A stretch of 64,000 bases of DNA. It comes from Phycisphaerales bacterium (GTDB lineage: Bacteria > Planctomycetota > Phycisphaerae > Phycisphaerales > SM1A02). Numbering within the stretch: position 1 is the stretch's first letter; every line of letters starts with the position of its first letter. The notes under the pieces are model-generated. The model had not been told where the DNA came from, did not search any database, and saw only the letters and a list, made by a program, of their open reading frames with translations. The stretch covers positions 310,001-374,000 of the forward strand of contig JAQWTL010000020.1 of assembly GCA_029242715.1 (NCBI GenBank). Reading direction: 5' to 3'. This document shows positions 35,175-43,721 of this stretch, one piece after another. Both the position numbers and the translations under genes were made by a program.

Positions 35175-35726
35175 TTAATCGAGGCGCAGTACGCACTGCA
35201 CATCCCCGCACCGGATCACCACCGAACGATCCCGCACTTCTGCGAGTTCGATCCGATGTCCCCCCCCAGTCACATCCCGTACATTCGCACCCGCTCGGCA
35301 AGTCTGGCCGCTTATGACGACGACCGTTCCCATGACTGCCTCAAGCCTGTGCGAATGAAGGGCACTCCGTACGATGTCGGTCGGCAGGACCTCTGACTTT
35401 GAGTCTTCGTCAAGACTTTCTTCGATGTCTTCCAGAAGTGGGTAATAGTTCGGATTGACCTGAAAGGGATTGCGTATCGGACCTTCAGGCAGCAGAACAA
35501 CGCGCTTCGCAATCGTGGTATTTGAAACCGGATTGTTCTCGGACGTTTCTGCTGAATTTTCCGATGGATCCGCCATCGCGACCCTCGGCATGTCCTGAAT
35601 CACGATCAAACGTGTCCAGAAAAGCATTCCAAGAGCGAGCAGCCCGCAGAAGATGGCGAAACGACGGCGGTCAGCCGTCAGCTGAAGCGACAGGCGGCGT
35701 ATCGATAACCATGCACGTGACATCAT
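35175..35726 (-). CDS. PilP/GspC-like periplasmic linker protein
   Basis: A 183-residue protein with one N-terminal membrane segment (about 23-42), an acidic periplasmic stretch, an RNPFQVNPNYYPLLED segment and a C-terminal small beta domain ending in GDVQCVLRLD. The size, topology and position between the PilO-like gene and the secretin gene fit PilP or the GspC HR domain, which links the inner-membrane complex to the secretin. Sequence similarity is weak, so the assignment is mainly by position. The ATG at 35726 overlaps the PilO-like stop by ATGA. Confidence 0.72.
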   Translation of the reverse strand: MMSRAWLSIRRLSLQLTADRRRFAIFCGLLALGMLFWTRLIVIQDMPRVAMADPSENSAETSENNPVSNTTIAKRVVLLPEGPIRNPFQVNPNYYPLLEDIEESLDEDSKSEVLPTDIVRSALHSHRLEAVMGTVVVISGQTCRAGANVRDVTGGGHRIELAEVRDRSVVIRCGDVQCVLRLD

Positions 35727-36286
35727 TCCGAACCTCCCTCACCAGACTGATAGATCGCATCAATGGAGACACTGGCCTGGAGGCGATTGGAGACTTCCTT
35801 GCCTCGTGTGATGCCGATATCCAGTCCTGTGACGCGGACCAGGTCCGCATAACTTGCACATCGATCAATAACTGAACAGATGTGGTCAAAGTCAGCTTCC
35901 AGATCTACGACCATGGACAGGCCCTCGTATCGGCCTTCGCCATCCACGTTCTCGCGCCGTCCGCTGACCGTAAAAGTCTGATCAGAAACATGAACGCCAT
36001 CCACTTCAAGTGACAGGGCCCTGACCAGTTCCGCAACCTGGGCATTCCTGGGCACCTCGCGACAACGAGCGACGCGGATGGCATCCAGTTCGCGGATGGC
36101 TCTTGTTTGGTTTTCGAGCATTGCGCGAGCGTCCTCAAGCCGCCCAATCTTGCTTTCGAGTGATTCAATCTGCCCCGCCACCTCTGCCGATCGACTGTAA
36201 TTCGGCCAGATGAAACCTGCGATTGCAACAATGACAACCAACGCAACCAACGCCAAGTAGCCATGTTCAAGCTTGCGTCTGGTCAT
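35723..36286 (-). CDS. PilO/GspM-like inner-membrane assembly protein
   Basis: A 187-residue bitopic protein: membrane segment near residues 10-28, a coiled coil (about 32-70) rich in Glu, Leu and Arg, and a C-terminal ferredoxin-like domain. This is the PilO layout. It pairs with the PilN-like protein, whose gene it overlaps by ATGA upstream, and it overlaps the PilP-like gene downstream. Identity is low and the call relies on topology and gene order. Confidence 0.8.
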   Translation of the reverse strand: MTRRKLEHGYLALVALVVIVAIAGFIWPNYSRSAEVAGQIESLESKIGRLEDARAMLENQTRAIRELDAIRVARCREVPRNAQVAELVRALSLEVDGVHVSDQTFTVSGRRENVDGEGRYEGLSMVVDLEADFDHICSVIDRCASYADLVRVTGLDIGITRGKEVSNRLQASVSIDAIYQSGEGGSE

Positions 36287-36936
36287 GGTGAAATCCCCTC
36301 TGCTATTGCCAGGTCAGGTTCCTTGATTTCCCAAGAGCCCTCGAGATTGACGGTGAAAGTCATCTGGAATTCTCGAGCATTCGTGCCCCGAACGTCACGG
36401 GATCGAGTGAACTCAAGACGGACATCCTCAAACGGCTCATGCTGATCAAGTCGTTGAACAAGCCGGGCGACATCATCATCAGAGGCAGCAAAGCCACTGA
36501 TGCCGCCGACGATCCGTCGTTCGACTTCGTCGCCATCCTGTTCCCTGCGATTTCGGTTGCGATCGTCTTCGTATTCCAGCAGCAGGTGCTCCAGAGTGGC
36601 ACTGGGTGGAAGGGACGCCACGATATGACCCATCATCCTGTCCATTCTGATTGGCAGGGCAACACGATCATAGGCGTTCATGGCTGCTTCAATTTCAGTA
36701 CGGACGACACTCAGATCTTCAGCCTGTCGCTCCAGTTGAAGCGCCTGTGCTGCACGTGATTCAGAAACGATGAGTGCTTCCTCGAGTCGATCCCGACGCA
36801 ATTGGGAGTGCGTCGAGAAAGTCACCAGAAGCCCCAACGTGATTACACCGATGGCAATCAGGCGACGGAGCCGCTGCCCTGCCTGAGCTTTGTGGCGAAT
36901 GGCCAGAGGCATGAGATCGAGCATTACTCCACTCAT
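36283..36936 (-). CDS. PilN/GspL-C-like inner-membrane assembly protein
   Basis: A 217-residue bitopic protein with a short cytoplasmic N-terminus (MSGVMLDLMP), which in PilN binds PilM, then a membrane segment near residues 26-42, a coiled coil and a ferredoxin-like periplasmic domain. The ATG at 36936 overlaps the PilM-like stop by ATGA; the open frame extends to 37020, but those residues lie inside the pilM gene. Position and topology support the call. Confidence 0.83.
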   Translation of the reverse strand: MSGVMLDLMPLAIRHKAQAGQRLRRLIAIGVITLGLLVTFSTHSQLRRDRLEEALIVSESRAAQALQLERQAEDLSVVRTEIEAAMNAYDRVALPIRMDRMMGHIVASLPPSATLEHLLLEYEDDRNRNRREQDGDEVERRIVGGISGFAASDDDVARLVQRLDQHEPFEDVRLEFTRSRDVRGTNAREFQMTFTVNLEGSWEIKEPDLAIAEGISP

Positions 36937-38075
36937 GCTGCCCGCTCCAGTTTGGAAGGTGTACGACGAGAACGCCTGGCAGCAAGACTGCGAAGGCTCA
37001 GCCCTGAAGCCACGGACCATGCAGAAGCCGGGCCGCAGTTCACCGCACGATTTCCAGTAAGACTGGAATCAAGCCGCTGCAGTGTGCCTTGCTCATCATC
37101 CATGTCTACATTCATGGAACATCGCTGAGCTATTGCAGCAGCAAGGCCAGGCTCACATGCTTCTGCCCCCGTCAGCATGAGTCTACTTGGACGTTGTCCC
37201 TTGAAGGTGACTCCGTAGTAACGAAGACACATCAGAACATCACGTGCAAGTTCCTCAAGCAATGGGCGAAGTGATTCATGTACTGCCCGGTCTGTTGATG
37301 GATCAATACCGGACAAACCGGTTTTCATTCCAGATTGAAGCCGAACACTGCGAAGATCCGCTGCCGCATCAAGTTCCAGCCCCAGATGTTCTGATACCCG
37401 TGCATCCATGTGGTATCCGCCGATATCGAGATTTCGACAAAGGGCGATGCGATCACCATGAAGGACCATGAGCGTGGTTGATGTATCACCAACTTCGATG
37501 ACTGCTCGAATACTGGACTGATCTGCCTCACGACGATGATGACGGCTGAAAAGCCTGGCCACCGCACCAAAGTGCGTATCAACCGCCATGGGGCGAAGAC
37601 CCGCTGACATCACGGCATCGAGACGTCGTTCGATGACTTCTGTCGGCGTGGCCACGATCAATACTTCATTCCGACCGCCTTCAGCTACGGCACCAGTGCG
37701 AATGCAATCAGCCTCTACGGATTGACGATCCAATCCAAGGCGATCAGCCGCCTCCCACCGAACCGCTTCAGCAAGCTCTTCATCAGGCATGTCAGGCAAA
37801 CGTGTGACGTACAACTGGACATCGCTTCGAGGAAGCGAAACTGCACAACGTCTGCCGACGAAGCCACCGGCGACAACAGCAGATCGAAGGCGTGCTGAGA
37901 GGACATCCAGCTCCGAGCCCTGCTCAGTTGATCGAGGGATCTGCTGGATGGAAACGCCCGTAACGTCCAGTTGCTCACGCCAGGAACGAACCTGAAGCAA
38001 TCGAACGATACGGTCCGTGAACTCAACGCCCACGCACCCGGCACCATCTCTGAATCGATCTAACAACATCCGCAT
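36933..38075 (-). CDS. pilM: PilM-like actin-fold assembly protein
   Basis: A 380-residue cytoplasmic protein of the PilM/GspL-N actin-like fold. The N-terminus GVEFTDRIVRLLQV fits the first nucleotide-binding strand, SLPRSDVQLYVTRLP is a PilM-like segment, IEVGDTSTTLMVLHGDRI is the phosphate-2 region, and LMLTGAEACEPGLAAAI is the adenosine-type loop. It binds the N-terminal peptide of PilN under the inner membrane. It lies 23 bases after the pseudopilin gene and overlaps the PilN-like gene. Confidence 0.87.
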   Translation of the reverse strand: MRMLLDRFRDGAGCVGVEFTDRIVRLLQVRSWREQLDVTGVSIQQIPRSTEQGSELDVLSARLRSAVVAGGFVGRRCAVSLPRSDVQLYVTRLPDMPDEELAEAVRWEAADRLGLDRQSVEADCIRTGAVAEGGRNEVLIVATPTEVIERRLDAVMSAGLRPMAVDTHFGAVARLFSRHHRREADQSSIRAVIEVGDTSTTLMVLHGDRIALCRNLDIGGYHMDARVSEHLGLELDAAADLRSVRLQSGMKTGLSGIDPSTDRAVHESLRPLLEELARDVLMCLRYYGVTFKGQRPSRLMLTGAEACEPGLAAAIAQRCSMNVDMDDEQGTLQRLDSSLTGNRAVNCGPASAWSVASGLSLRSLAARRSRRTPSKLERAA

Positions 38076-38098
38076 CTTGCTCGGTTTCCTTGAGTGTT

Positions 38099-38677
38099 CT
38101 ATCCATCGACCCTGAGCACCGAAACCTTGCCGGTAACAGGCGCAATTGTGATCTCGTATTCCGCATCTTCACCCGTCAGCACAATGCGACCTTCGCCAGC
38201 TGGTGTTCCTGGAGATTCGATCGTTCCGCCAAGTGAATCAAAGGTCACTGAACGACCTCCGTCATTCATTTCAAGATCCGATACCGTGACCGTGTTGAAA
38301 CGCTGATCAGTCACGAAGTTGACGATGTAGTGACCCAGGCCTCGTACGGTTCCCGCAGGGTCTGCCACGTAATCAGCAGTTGCCGGGTTGTACGGATCAT
38401 TGAAATCCGCGTCCGTGATATTCAAGAGGCAATAACCAGAACCATCATCGAAGAAATGGATTCGACGGTATGACTGACCTGCAAGCGCCTCAGATTGCGC
38501 AAAGGTGATATCTGCAATCAGTCGACGGACGGCCGAAGAGGTTTCCAGCCGGCCCATGTTCGTAAGCGGTGGCCCAAGCAGCGCCGCGGCGATGCCAAGC
38601 AGCGCAACGACCATCAGCAACTCGATGAGCGTGTAGGCGTGCCGGATTGTTCTGATTGAACGCAACATGTGCATCAC
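38099..38677 (-). CDS. Pseudopilin (GspH-like)
   Basis: A 192-residue minor pseudopilin. The prepilin signal reads RHAYTLIELLMVVALLG: cleavage would be after Ala, Tyr is the first mature residue, and Glu5 is present. The C-terminal part is a beta-rich globular domain, consistent with GspH or another minor pilin. The usual Gly before the cleavage site is replaced by Ala. No prepilin peptidase is in the window. It overlaps the small membrane protein gene by ATGA. Confidence 0.87.
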   Translation of the reverse strand: MMHMLRSIRTIRHAYTLIELLMVVALLGIAAALLGPPLTNMGRLETSSAVRRLIADITFAQSEALAGQSYRRIHFFDDGSGYCLLNITDADFNDPYNPATADYVADPAGTVRGLGHYIVNFVTDQRFNTVTVSDLEMNDGGRSVTFDSLGGTIESPGTPAGEGRIVLTGEDAEYEITIAPVTGKVSVLRVDG

Positions 38678-39018
38678 CGTCGAATGGTTGCCTTTCCTCG
38701 TCCATCAGCAGCCTTGTCGGATACCTGGACCTTGATACCGCCACTCTCCAACAACCCACGAAGACCCCCGACCTGCTCACGAATTCCGGCCAACAACTCA
38801 ATCATTTGGGTCCGCTGATCAATTGCCTCGGTTCCAATGGCTGAAACGCCTTTTTGGACGATGGTCTTCCGAGGTGCCATGCGATTGGGTTGGCTTCGAC
38901 TCTGCGCCAGGGCGATTTCACCAGGCAAAGGCTGTTCAGCTACCCGGGTCCAGACGTCCACGGTCAAGAGCACTGCGATCACTGTCAAAACGATGTTGAG
39001 GTAGGTGTCCTTGCTCAT
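38674..39018 (-). CDS. Small membrane-anchored protein of unknown function in the pilus operon
   Basis: A 114-residue protein with one N-terminal membrane segment (about 8-24, LNIVLTVIAVLLTVDVW) and a polar tail with a helical stretch (about 65-95) that may form a coiled coil. ATG 39018 has GGAG seven bases upstream; the open frame extends to 39078. It overlaps the GspH-like gene by ATGA. I recognise no family. Its place among assembly genes suggests a role in the machine, but this is only context. Confidence 0.7.
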   Translation of the reverse strand: MSKDTYLNIVLTVIAVLLTVDVWTRVAEQPLPGEIALAQSRSQPNRMAPRKTIVQKGVSAIGTEAIDQRTQMIELLAGIREQVGGLRGLLESGGIKVQVSDKAADGRGKATIRR

Positions 39019-39283
39019 GGCTTGGCTCCGTGGGGTCAGGGATTCCAGTGCTGCGGATGATTCCGCACGAGAGACCATCGGCCTGATCCACCCGTCTCCT
39101 CAGACAGATCCTGATGTTGACCAGGATCTTCCTTGGAAGGTCCGAGAACTCGATGAAATCGATATTGCTGGTACCGATAATGAGCAAGGCGACGGTGATT
39201 CCTTCACCGCCGCCCGCTTGATTCAGCCGATTCGGGAGCTGTTCAATCCATTGCGCCTTACCCGAAGCCGGTCACATTGTCTG
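39019..39283. other. Gap inside the pilus operon without a supportable gene
   Basis: This 265-base stretch between gspG and the small membrane protein gene is the longest break in an otherwise tightly packed operon. A minus-strand frame is open through most of it (Trp-Ile-Glu-Gln-Leu near its start, Gly-Ile-Thr-Val-Ala-Leu-Leu further on) but has no ATG and runs into the downstream gene. I see no clear hairpin or promoter. Confidence 0.4.
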
Positions 39284-39718
39284 TCAAGGCGTGTCATAGT
39301 CGTGATACGTGGTGCCGTCAGGACTGTTGGCGATAAGCACGTTGTTCGTGCCGCCTGCAGCCCACTGGTCGTTGCCATCGACCTGGAAAGCACCAAAGCG
39401 CCATCCATCACCAGCAGCAGCGCCAAAGTTGTTTGTTCCTGTGAGAGGATTCTTTGGAGGGCCAGGAAGGTATCCACCACTGATCATGTCGGTCCAGCCG
39501 GTATTGGCAAGGTCTGGATCACTGCCGTTCTCGGCACGGTAGAGCTCAATCTGGCTGCGAAGTGTCTGCAACTGTGTTCGGACACTTGCACTGTTGGCAT
39601 CATCTGCGGCATTGGTGAACTGAGGAATCACGACCGCAGCGAGGATTCCAAGAATCACTACGACGATCAGGATTTCTATCAGCGTGAATGCCTTACGAGT
39701 TCTGTTTCGAATGTTCAT
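39284..39718 (-). CDS. gspG: Major pseudopilin
   Basis: A 144-residue GspG-type major pseudopilin. The prepilin signal is RKAFTLIEILIVVVILGILA, with Phe as the first mature residue and Glu5 present, then the long N-terminal helix. The globular domain has the GspG-like pattern GWTDMISGGYLPGPPKNPLTG, and Asp-rich residues near the end may bind calcium. As in the GspH-like gene, Ala precedes the cleavage site. It is the first gene of the 15-gene minus-strand operon. Confidence 0.95.
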   Translation of the reverse strand: MNIRNRTRKAFTLIEILIVVVILGILAAVVIPQFTNAADDANSASVRTQLQTLRSQIELYRAENGSDPDLANTGWTDMISGGYLPGPPKNPLTGTNNFGAAAGDGWRFGAFQVDGNDQWAAGGTNNVLIANSPDGTTYHDYDTP

Positions 39719-40031
39719 TTCAATGTGACTCCATTACGGGATGACTTGAGGCTTGTCCAAGGGGAAAAGAAGTGCCGCTTCACGGCCGGTGGAAATTCTT
39801 CCCGCCTGGCTATCGTCAACAACCCCTGGGACCCTCAGCCTCTCTCATGAAAGGGACGGAAGACGTAAGAAAGTGCAGTCCGCATGACTCCAATCCCCCG
39901 CATAACCCCTACAGCCTGCCCTGGTTCCAACTGCCGGAGGAATAGGCCTGAGGCACTTCTCCCCCCTCTGTCCTGCTAGAATCCCCGCTTTGGCCCTCCA
40001 TGCCTGGCCAGGGCCTCGGGAGAGTTACCCA
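39719..40031. other. Divergent intergenic region between gspG and the DUF1015 gene
   Basis: Must hold the promoters of the pilus operon (leftward) and of the DUF1015-serA-serC operon (rightward). I see a short palindromic GAAGTGCCGCTTC near 39770-39782, but no convincing -35/-10 pair and no c-di-GMP riboswitch consensus on either strand. Confidence 0.5.
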
Positions 40032-41300
40032 ATGTTGAAAATCAAGGCTTTCGAGGCTGTACACCCTCCTTTCAACAGAGCTGCCTCCGTCTCATCCCCT
40101 CCGTATGACGTCATGAATACGGATGAAGCAAAAGAGATGGTCAGCGACAACACCAACAGCTTTCTGCATGTGATCAGGCCGGAAATCGATCTGCCTGATG
40201 GAACAGATCCCCATGCAGACGCCGTCTATGAAATGGCCTCCAGGAACTTCAAACGACTCCTTGAAGATGGCACGCTCATTCGTGACAACGAACCTCGTCT
40301 GTTCCTGTACCGACAATCGATGGGCGGAAGCAGCCAGATCGGACTCGTCTGCTGCTGCCGTGTGCAGGATTATCTTGATGACATCATCCGAAAGCACGAA
40401 CGGACACGCCCGGACAAGGAAGATGATCGAACAAGGCATGTCCGCGCGGTCGATGCCAATACCGGGCCAGTTTTCCTGACCTATCGTGACCACAAATCCC
40501 TTGAACACCTGACTGCTGTTGACTCATCAACACGCCCACTGTTCCATTTCCGATCCCCTGACGGAGTCACCCACACCGGCTGGGGCATTACGGACCCCGC
40601 TCCCTATATCAAGGCCTTTGAAGAAGTTCCCCATGTATACGTAGCGGACGGACATCACCGCAGCGCCTCAGCATCACGGGCTGCCAGGGATATTGCCAAC
40701 GAACAAGCACGGGATTCCATTGATGGCGAAGCGGAATCTGACTGGTTTCTCAGTGTGTTGTTTCCGGCCAGCCAACTCACCATCCTGCCATACAACCGGG
40801 TTGTGAAAACCCGTGGATCGCTGACAGGCGATGATGCGATCGACAAGCTTCGGGCCCTTGGAACGCTCCATATGGACGCTGATCCGGAGATGGATCGACC
40901 AGGCAGCTTTGGCATCTATCTTGATGGAAGATGGATGAGGCTTGATCTTGATCACGATTCCATCGATTGGTCCGATCCAATCACTTCTCTGGATGTCTCA
41001 CTGCTGCATGACCGAATCCTGGAACCACTTCTTGGGATCGAGGATGAACGAACTGATCCGAACATCGAGTTTGTCGGCGGCATCCGCGGCACCGACGAAC
41101 TGGCGCAACGGGCGGATACTCATGGCAATGCCATCGCCTTCTCCTTGAAAGCAACTACCATTGAGCAATTGCTGGATGTCGCCGATGCGGGCCTTTGCAT
41201 GCCTCCAAAATCAACCTGGTTCGAACCCAAACTGAGAAGTGGACTGTTTGTTCACGCACTGGATTCCACCAAGACAATCGGAAAAGTCCTGTCCCAGTGA
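40032..41300 (+). CDS. DUF1015-family protein
   Basis: A 422-residue cytosolic protein of unknown function. It starts with the family N-terminus IKAFEAVHPPFNRAASVSSP and has the RHVRAVDANTGPVF region and the conserved HVYVADGHHRSASASRAA segment, whose two His residues with Asp suggest a metal or phosphate site. ATG 40032 has GGGAG upstream. It lies 25 bases before serA, and DUF1015 genes are commonly found beside serA and serC in other bacteria, so a role in serine metabolism is likely but unproven. Confidence 0.9.
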   Translation: MLKIKAFEAVHPPFNRAASVSSPPYDVMNTDEAKEMVSDNTNSFLHVIRPEIDLPDGTDPHADAVYEMASRNFKRLLEDGTLIRDNEPRLFLYRQSMGGSSQIGLVCCCRVQDYLDDIIRKHERTRPDKEDDRTRHVRAVDANTGPVFLTYRDHKSLEHLTAVDSSTRPLFHFRSPDGVTHTGWGITDPAPYIKAFEEVPHVYVADGHHRSASASRAARDIANEQARDSIDGEAESDWFLSVLFPASQLTILPYNRVVKTRGSLTGDDAIDKLRALGTLHMDADPEMDRPGSFGIYLDGRWMRLDLDHDSIDWSDPITSLDVSLLHDRILEPLLGIEDERTDPNIEFVGGIRGTDELAQRADTHGNAIAFSLKATTIEQLLDVADAGLCMPPKSTWFEPKLRSGLFVHALDSTKTIGKVLSQ

Positions 41301-41325
41301 ACATGAGACAAGGGAAGAAAACACA

Positions 41326-42624
41326 ATGAGTTCACCCTCCATGACTACCAGAATTGATTCCGAGCCCAATGCAAGCAATGCTTCCAGTGGCCCATCATTA
41401 CTGATTGCAGATGCCTTTGAACCCTCAGGCATTGCCGCCCTTGAGCAGCTTGGCTGCCATGTTCAAGTGGATCCGACTCTGCAGGGCGATGCACTTGTGA
41501 CGGCAATTCGCGATCAAGACCCTCAAGTTCTGGTCGTGCGATCAACCAAGGTCCAGGAAGCCGCTATTGCAGCAGGCCAGCGATTGAGCCTCATCGTCAG
41601 AGCAGGCGCAGGCTATGACAACATCGATATCAAGACGGCCTCGTCACAGGGCATCTCCGTAGCCAACTGCCCTGGAATGAATGCTCTGGCCGTGGCCGAA
41701 CTGGTCTGGGGCCTGATTCTTTCCTGCGATCGACGCATCCCTGATCAAACTCGTGATCTGCGAGACGGCACCTGGAACAAGAAGGAATATGCGAAGGCAG
41801 CAGGACTGTATGGAAGAACACTCGGAATCGTCGGACTGGGGCGAATTGGCCTGGCCGTTGCCAAACGAGGGCAGGCATTCGGCATGAAGGTTGTTGCCTG
41901 GTCAAGAAGCCTCACAGAGGAAACCGCTGATCAACTTGGCATTGGATGCTGCAAGGAACTGGTCAATCTGGCTCGCATGTCCGACGTGATTTCGGTCAAC
42001 ATCGCAGCCAACGCTCACACCCAGAAACTCATAGATTCATCCTTCTGCGAAGCCCTTCGTCCGGGCGCCATCGTTGTCAATACCAGCAGAGGCAGTGTCA
42101 TCGATCAGGAAGCCTTGGCGGCCGCGATCAAGAAGAAACATGTCAGAGCAGGACTTGATGTGTTTGCCACCGAACCAGGATCCGGGGATCCAACATTCAC
42201 CGACGATATTGTCCAGGCACCAGGCGTGTATGGCACACACCATATTGGAGCCAGCACATCTCAAGCTCAGGAAGCAATCGCCTCTGAAGTCGTTCGGATC
42301 ATCCGAACGTGGCAGGAAAGCGGAGAGGTCACCAACTGCGTGAACCTGGCGACCAGAACCTCTGCCTCTGAACTGCTGGCTGTGCGGCATCTCAACAAGC
42401 CAGGCGTGCTCGCTCACGTCTTCGAAGTTCTTGGCCGAGGCGGCACCAATGTCGAGGAAATGGAAAACGTGATCTACGCTGAAGCCGTTGCTGCATGTGC
42501 AAGGATTCAGGTTGATCGGTCTGTTGACGACGCCTCTCTGGCATCTATTCGAGATCATGAACACGTGATCAGTGTGACCCGAACATCAATACAGGACTCC
42601 ACCTCGAGCGGAGAAGCCCAATGA
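41326..42624 (+). CDS. serA: D-3-phosphoglycerate dehydrogenase
   Basis: First enzyme of serine synthesis: 3-phosphoglycerate to 3-phosphohydroxypyruvate with NAD. The 432-residue protein has the D-isomer 2-hydroxyacid dehydrogenase fold: VVRSTKV near the start, the NAD-binding GIVGLGRIGLAVAKRG near residues 165-180, the catalytic Arg in VNTSRGSVID, Glu near ATEPGSGD, and the His in THHIGAST. A C-terminal ACT-like domain (about 345-425) would sense serine. An ATG at 41341 is an alternative start. It overlaps serC by ATGA. Confidence 0.95.
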   Translation: MSSPSMTTRIDSEPNASNASSGPSLLIADAFEPSGIAALEQLGCHVQVDPTLQGDALVTAIRDQDPQVLVVRSTKVQEAAIAAGQRLSLIVRAGAGYDNIDIKTASSQGISVANCPGMNALAVAELVWGLILSCDRRIPDQTRDLRDGTWNKKEYAKAAGLYGRTLGIVGLGRIGLAVAKRGQAFGMKVVAWSRSLTEETADQLGIGCCKELVNLARMSDVISVNIAANAHTQKLIDSSFCEALRPGAIVVNTSRGSVIDQEALAAAIKKKHVRAGLDVFATEPGSGDPTFTDDIVQAPGVYGTHHIGASTSQAQEAIASEVVRIIRTWQESGEVTNCVNLATRTSASELLAVRHLNKPGVLAHVFEVLGRGGTNVEEMENVIYAEAVAACARIQVDRSVDDASLASIRDHEHVISVTRTSIQDSTSSGEAQ

Positions 42625-43718
42625 ATTCAACGACAACCACACGAAAACTGAATTTCTCTGCCGGGCCTGCAGTCCTTCCAGAGTCCGTGGTCCGACAGGC
42701 CCAGGAAGATCTCTGGGATCTTGATGGGACCGGGATTGGCCTGCTTGAACACAGCCACCGAGGCAAAGCCATCAGCGACGTCTTTGACAAGGCTGATGCA
42801 CTTTGTCGCAAGGTCGGCAACATTCCAGAGGACTTCGAGATTCTCTACCTCCAGGGGGGCGCCTCTCTGCAGTTCTCAATGATCCCAATGGCATTGCTCA
42901 CCAAAGATCGCCAGGCGGATTACATCAATACCGGATCATGGACCAAGAAGGCCATTGAAGAAGCCCAGCGATTCGGCCAGATCAATGTGATCTGGGATGG
43001 AAAGGAAGGCAGCTATCGAGACCTTCCTGATATCAACGAACTCAAATGGAATAGTGATGCCACTTATGGGTACTACTGTTCAAACAACACGATCTACGGC
43101 ACACGCTGGGCCCAGACTCCGAAGGCCCCGACACCACTGATCTCCGACATGAGCAGTGAGATGTACTCACGTCCAATTGACTGGGATGCCCATGACATGA
43201 TCTATGCGGGCGCCCAGAAGAATCTTGGACCAGCAGGCGTGACCCTGGTGGCGATTCGCCGCGGTCTGCTGGAGCAAGCCTCAAAGGATCTGCCTGCGAT
43301 GCTTCGCTACGACATACATGCATCAAAGGGATCCCGTTACAACACCCCGCCTGTTTTCGCGGTGTACTTCCTTGCCCAGGTCTTCGAGTGGATCCAGTCC
43401 AACGGTGGCCTCAAAGGCATTGAAGAACTCAATGAGCGGAAAGCGGCCTACATCTATGACGTCATCGATGGATCCGGCGGATTCTATACCGGCCATGCTG
43501 CTCCCCGTGACCGTTCCCGAATGAACATCACCTTCCGTTGTCCCAGCGAAGAGCTCGAAAGCGCCTTCATCGAAGAAGCCTCGAATCATGACATGGCGAA
43601 TCTGAAAGGTCATCGCAGTGTCGGTGGCTTGCGAGCTTCGATCTACAACGCCTTCCCGGAGGCAGGTTGCCGGCAGTTCGCCGAGTTCATGTCAGAGTTT
43701 GCAAGAACTCATGGATGA
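42621..43718 (+). CDS. serC: Phosphoserine aminotransferase
   Basis: PLP enzyme of the second step of serine synthesis, converting 3-phosphohydroxypyruvate to phosphoserine with glutamate. The 365-residue product starts with the family hallmark LNFSAGPAVLPESV; the PLP Lys is in YAGAQKNLGPAG near residue 202, and FGxGGAS-type phosphate binding appears as LYLQGGASLQFSM. The length is typical. Together with serA and the DUF1015 gene it makes a compact serine operon; serB is not seen. Only three bases separate it from the convergent kinase gene. Confidence 0.96.
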   Translation: MNSTTTTRKLNFSAGPAVLPESVVRQAQEDLWDLDGTGIGLLEHSHRGKAISDVFDKADALCRKVGNIPEDFEILYLQGGASLQFSMIPMALLTKDRQADYINTGSWTKKAIEEAQRFGQINVIWDGKEGSYRDLPDINELKWNSDATYGYYCSNNTIYGTRWAQTPKAPTPLISDMSSEMYSRPIDWDAHDMIYAGAQKNLGPAGVTLVAIRRGLLEQASKDLPAMLRYDIHASKGSRYNTPPVFAVYFLAQVFEWIQSNGGLKGIEELNERKAAYIYDVIDGSGGFYTGHAAPRDRSRMNITFRCPSEELESAFIEEASNHDMANLKGHRSVGGLRASIYNAFPEAGCRQFAEFMSEFARTHG

Positions 43719-43721
43719 TGC

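Noticed and set aside
39005-39850. 281-codon plus-strand open frame across gspG
   Set aside because: Mostly antisense to gspG, with no ribosome binding site or domain. The part over the operon gap is not enough to support a gene.
39719-40031. c-di-GMP riboswitch before the pilus operon
   Set aside because: Expected from context, but neither strand has the conserved core of the GEMM class.
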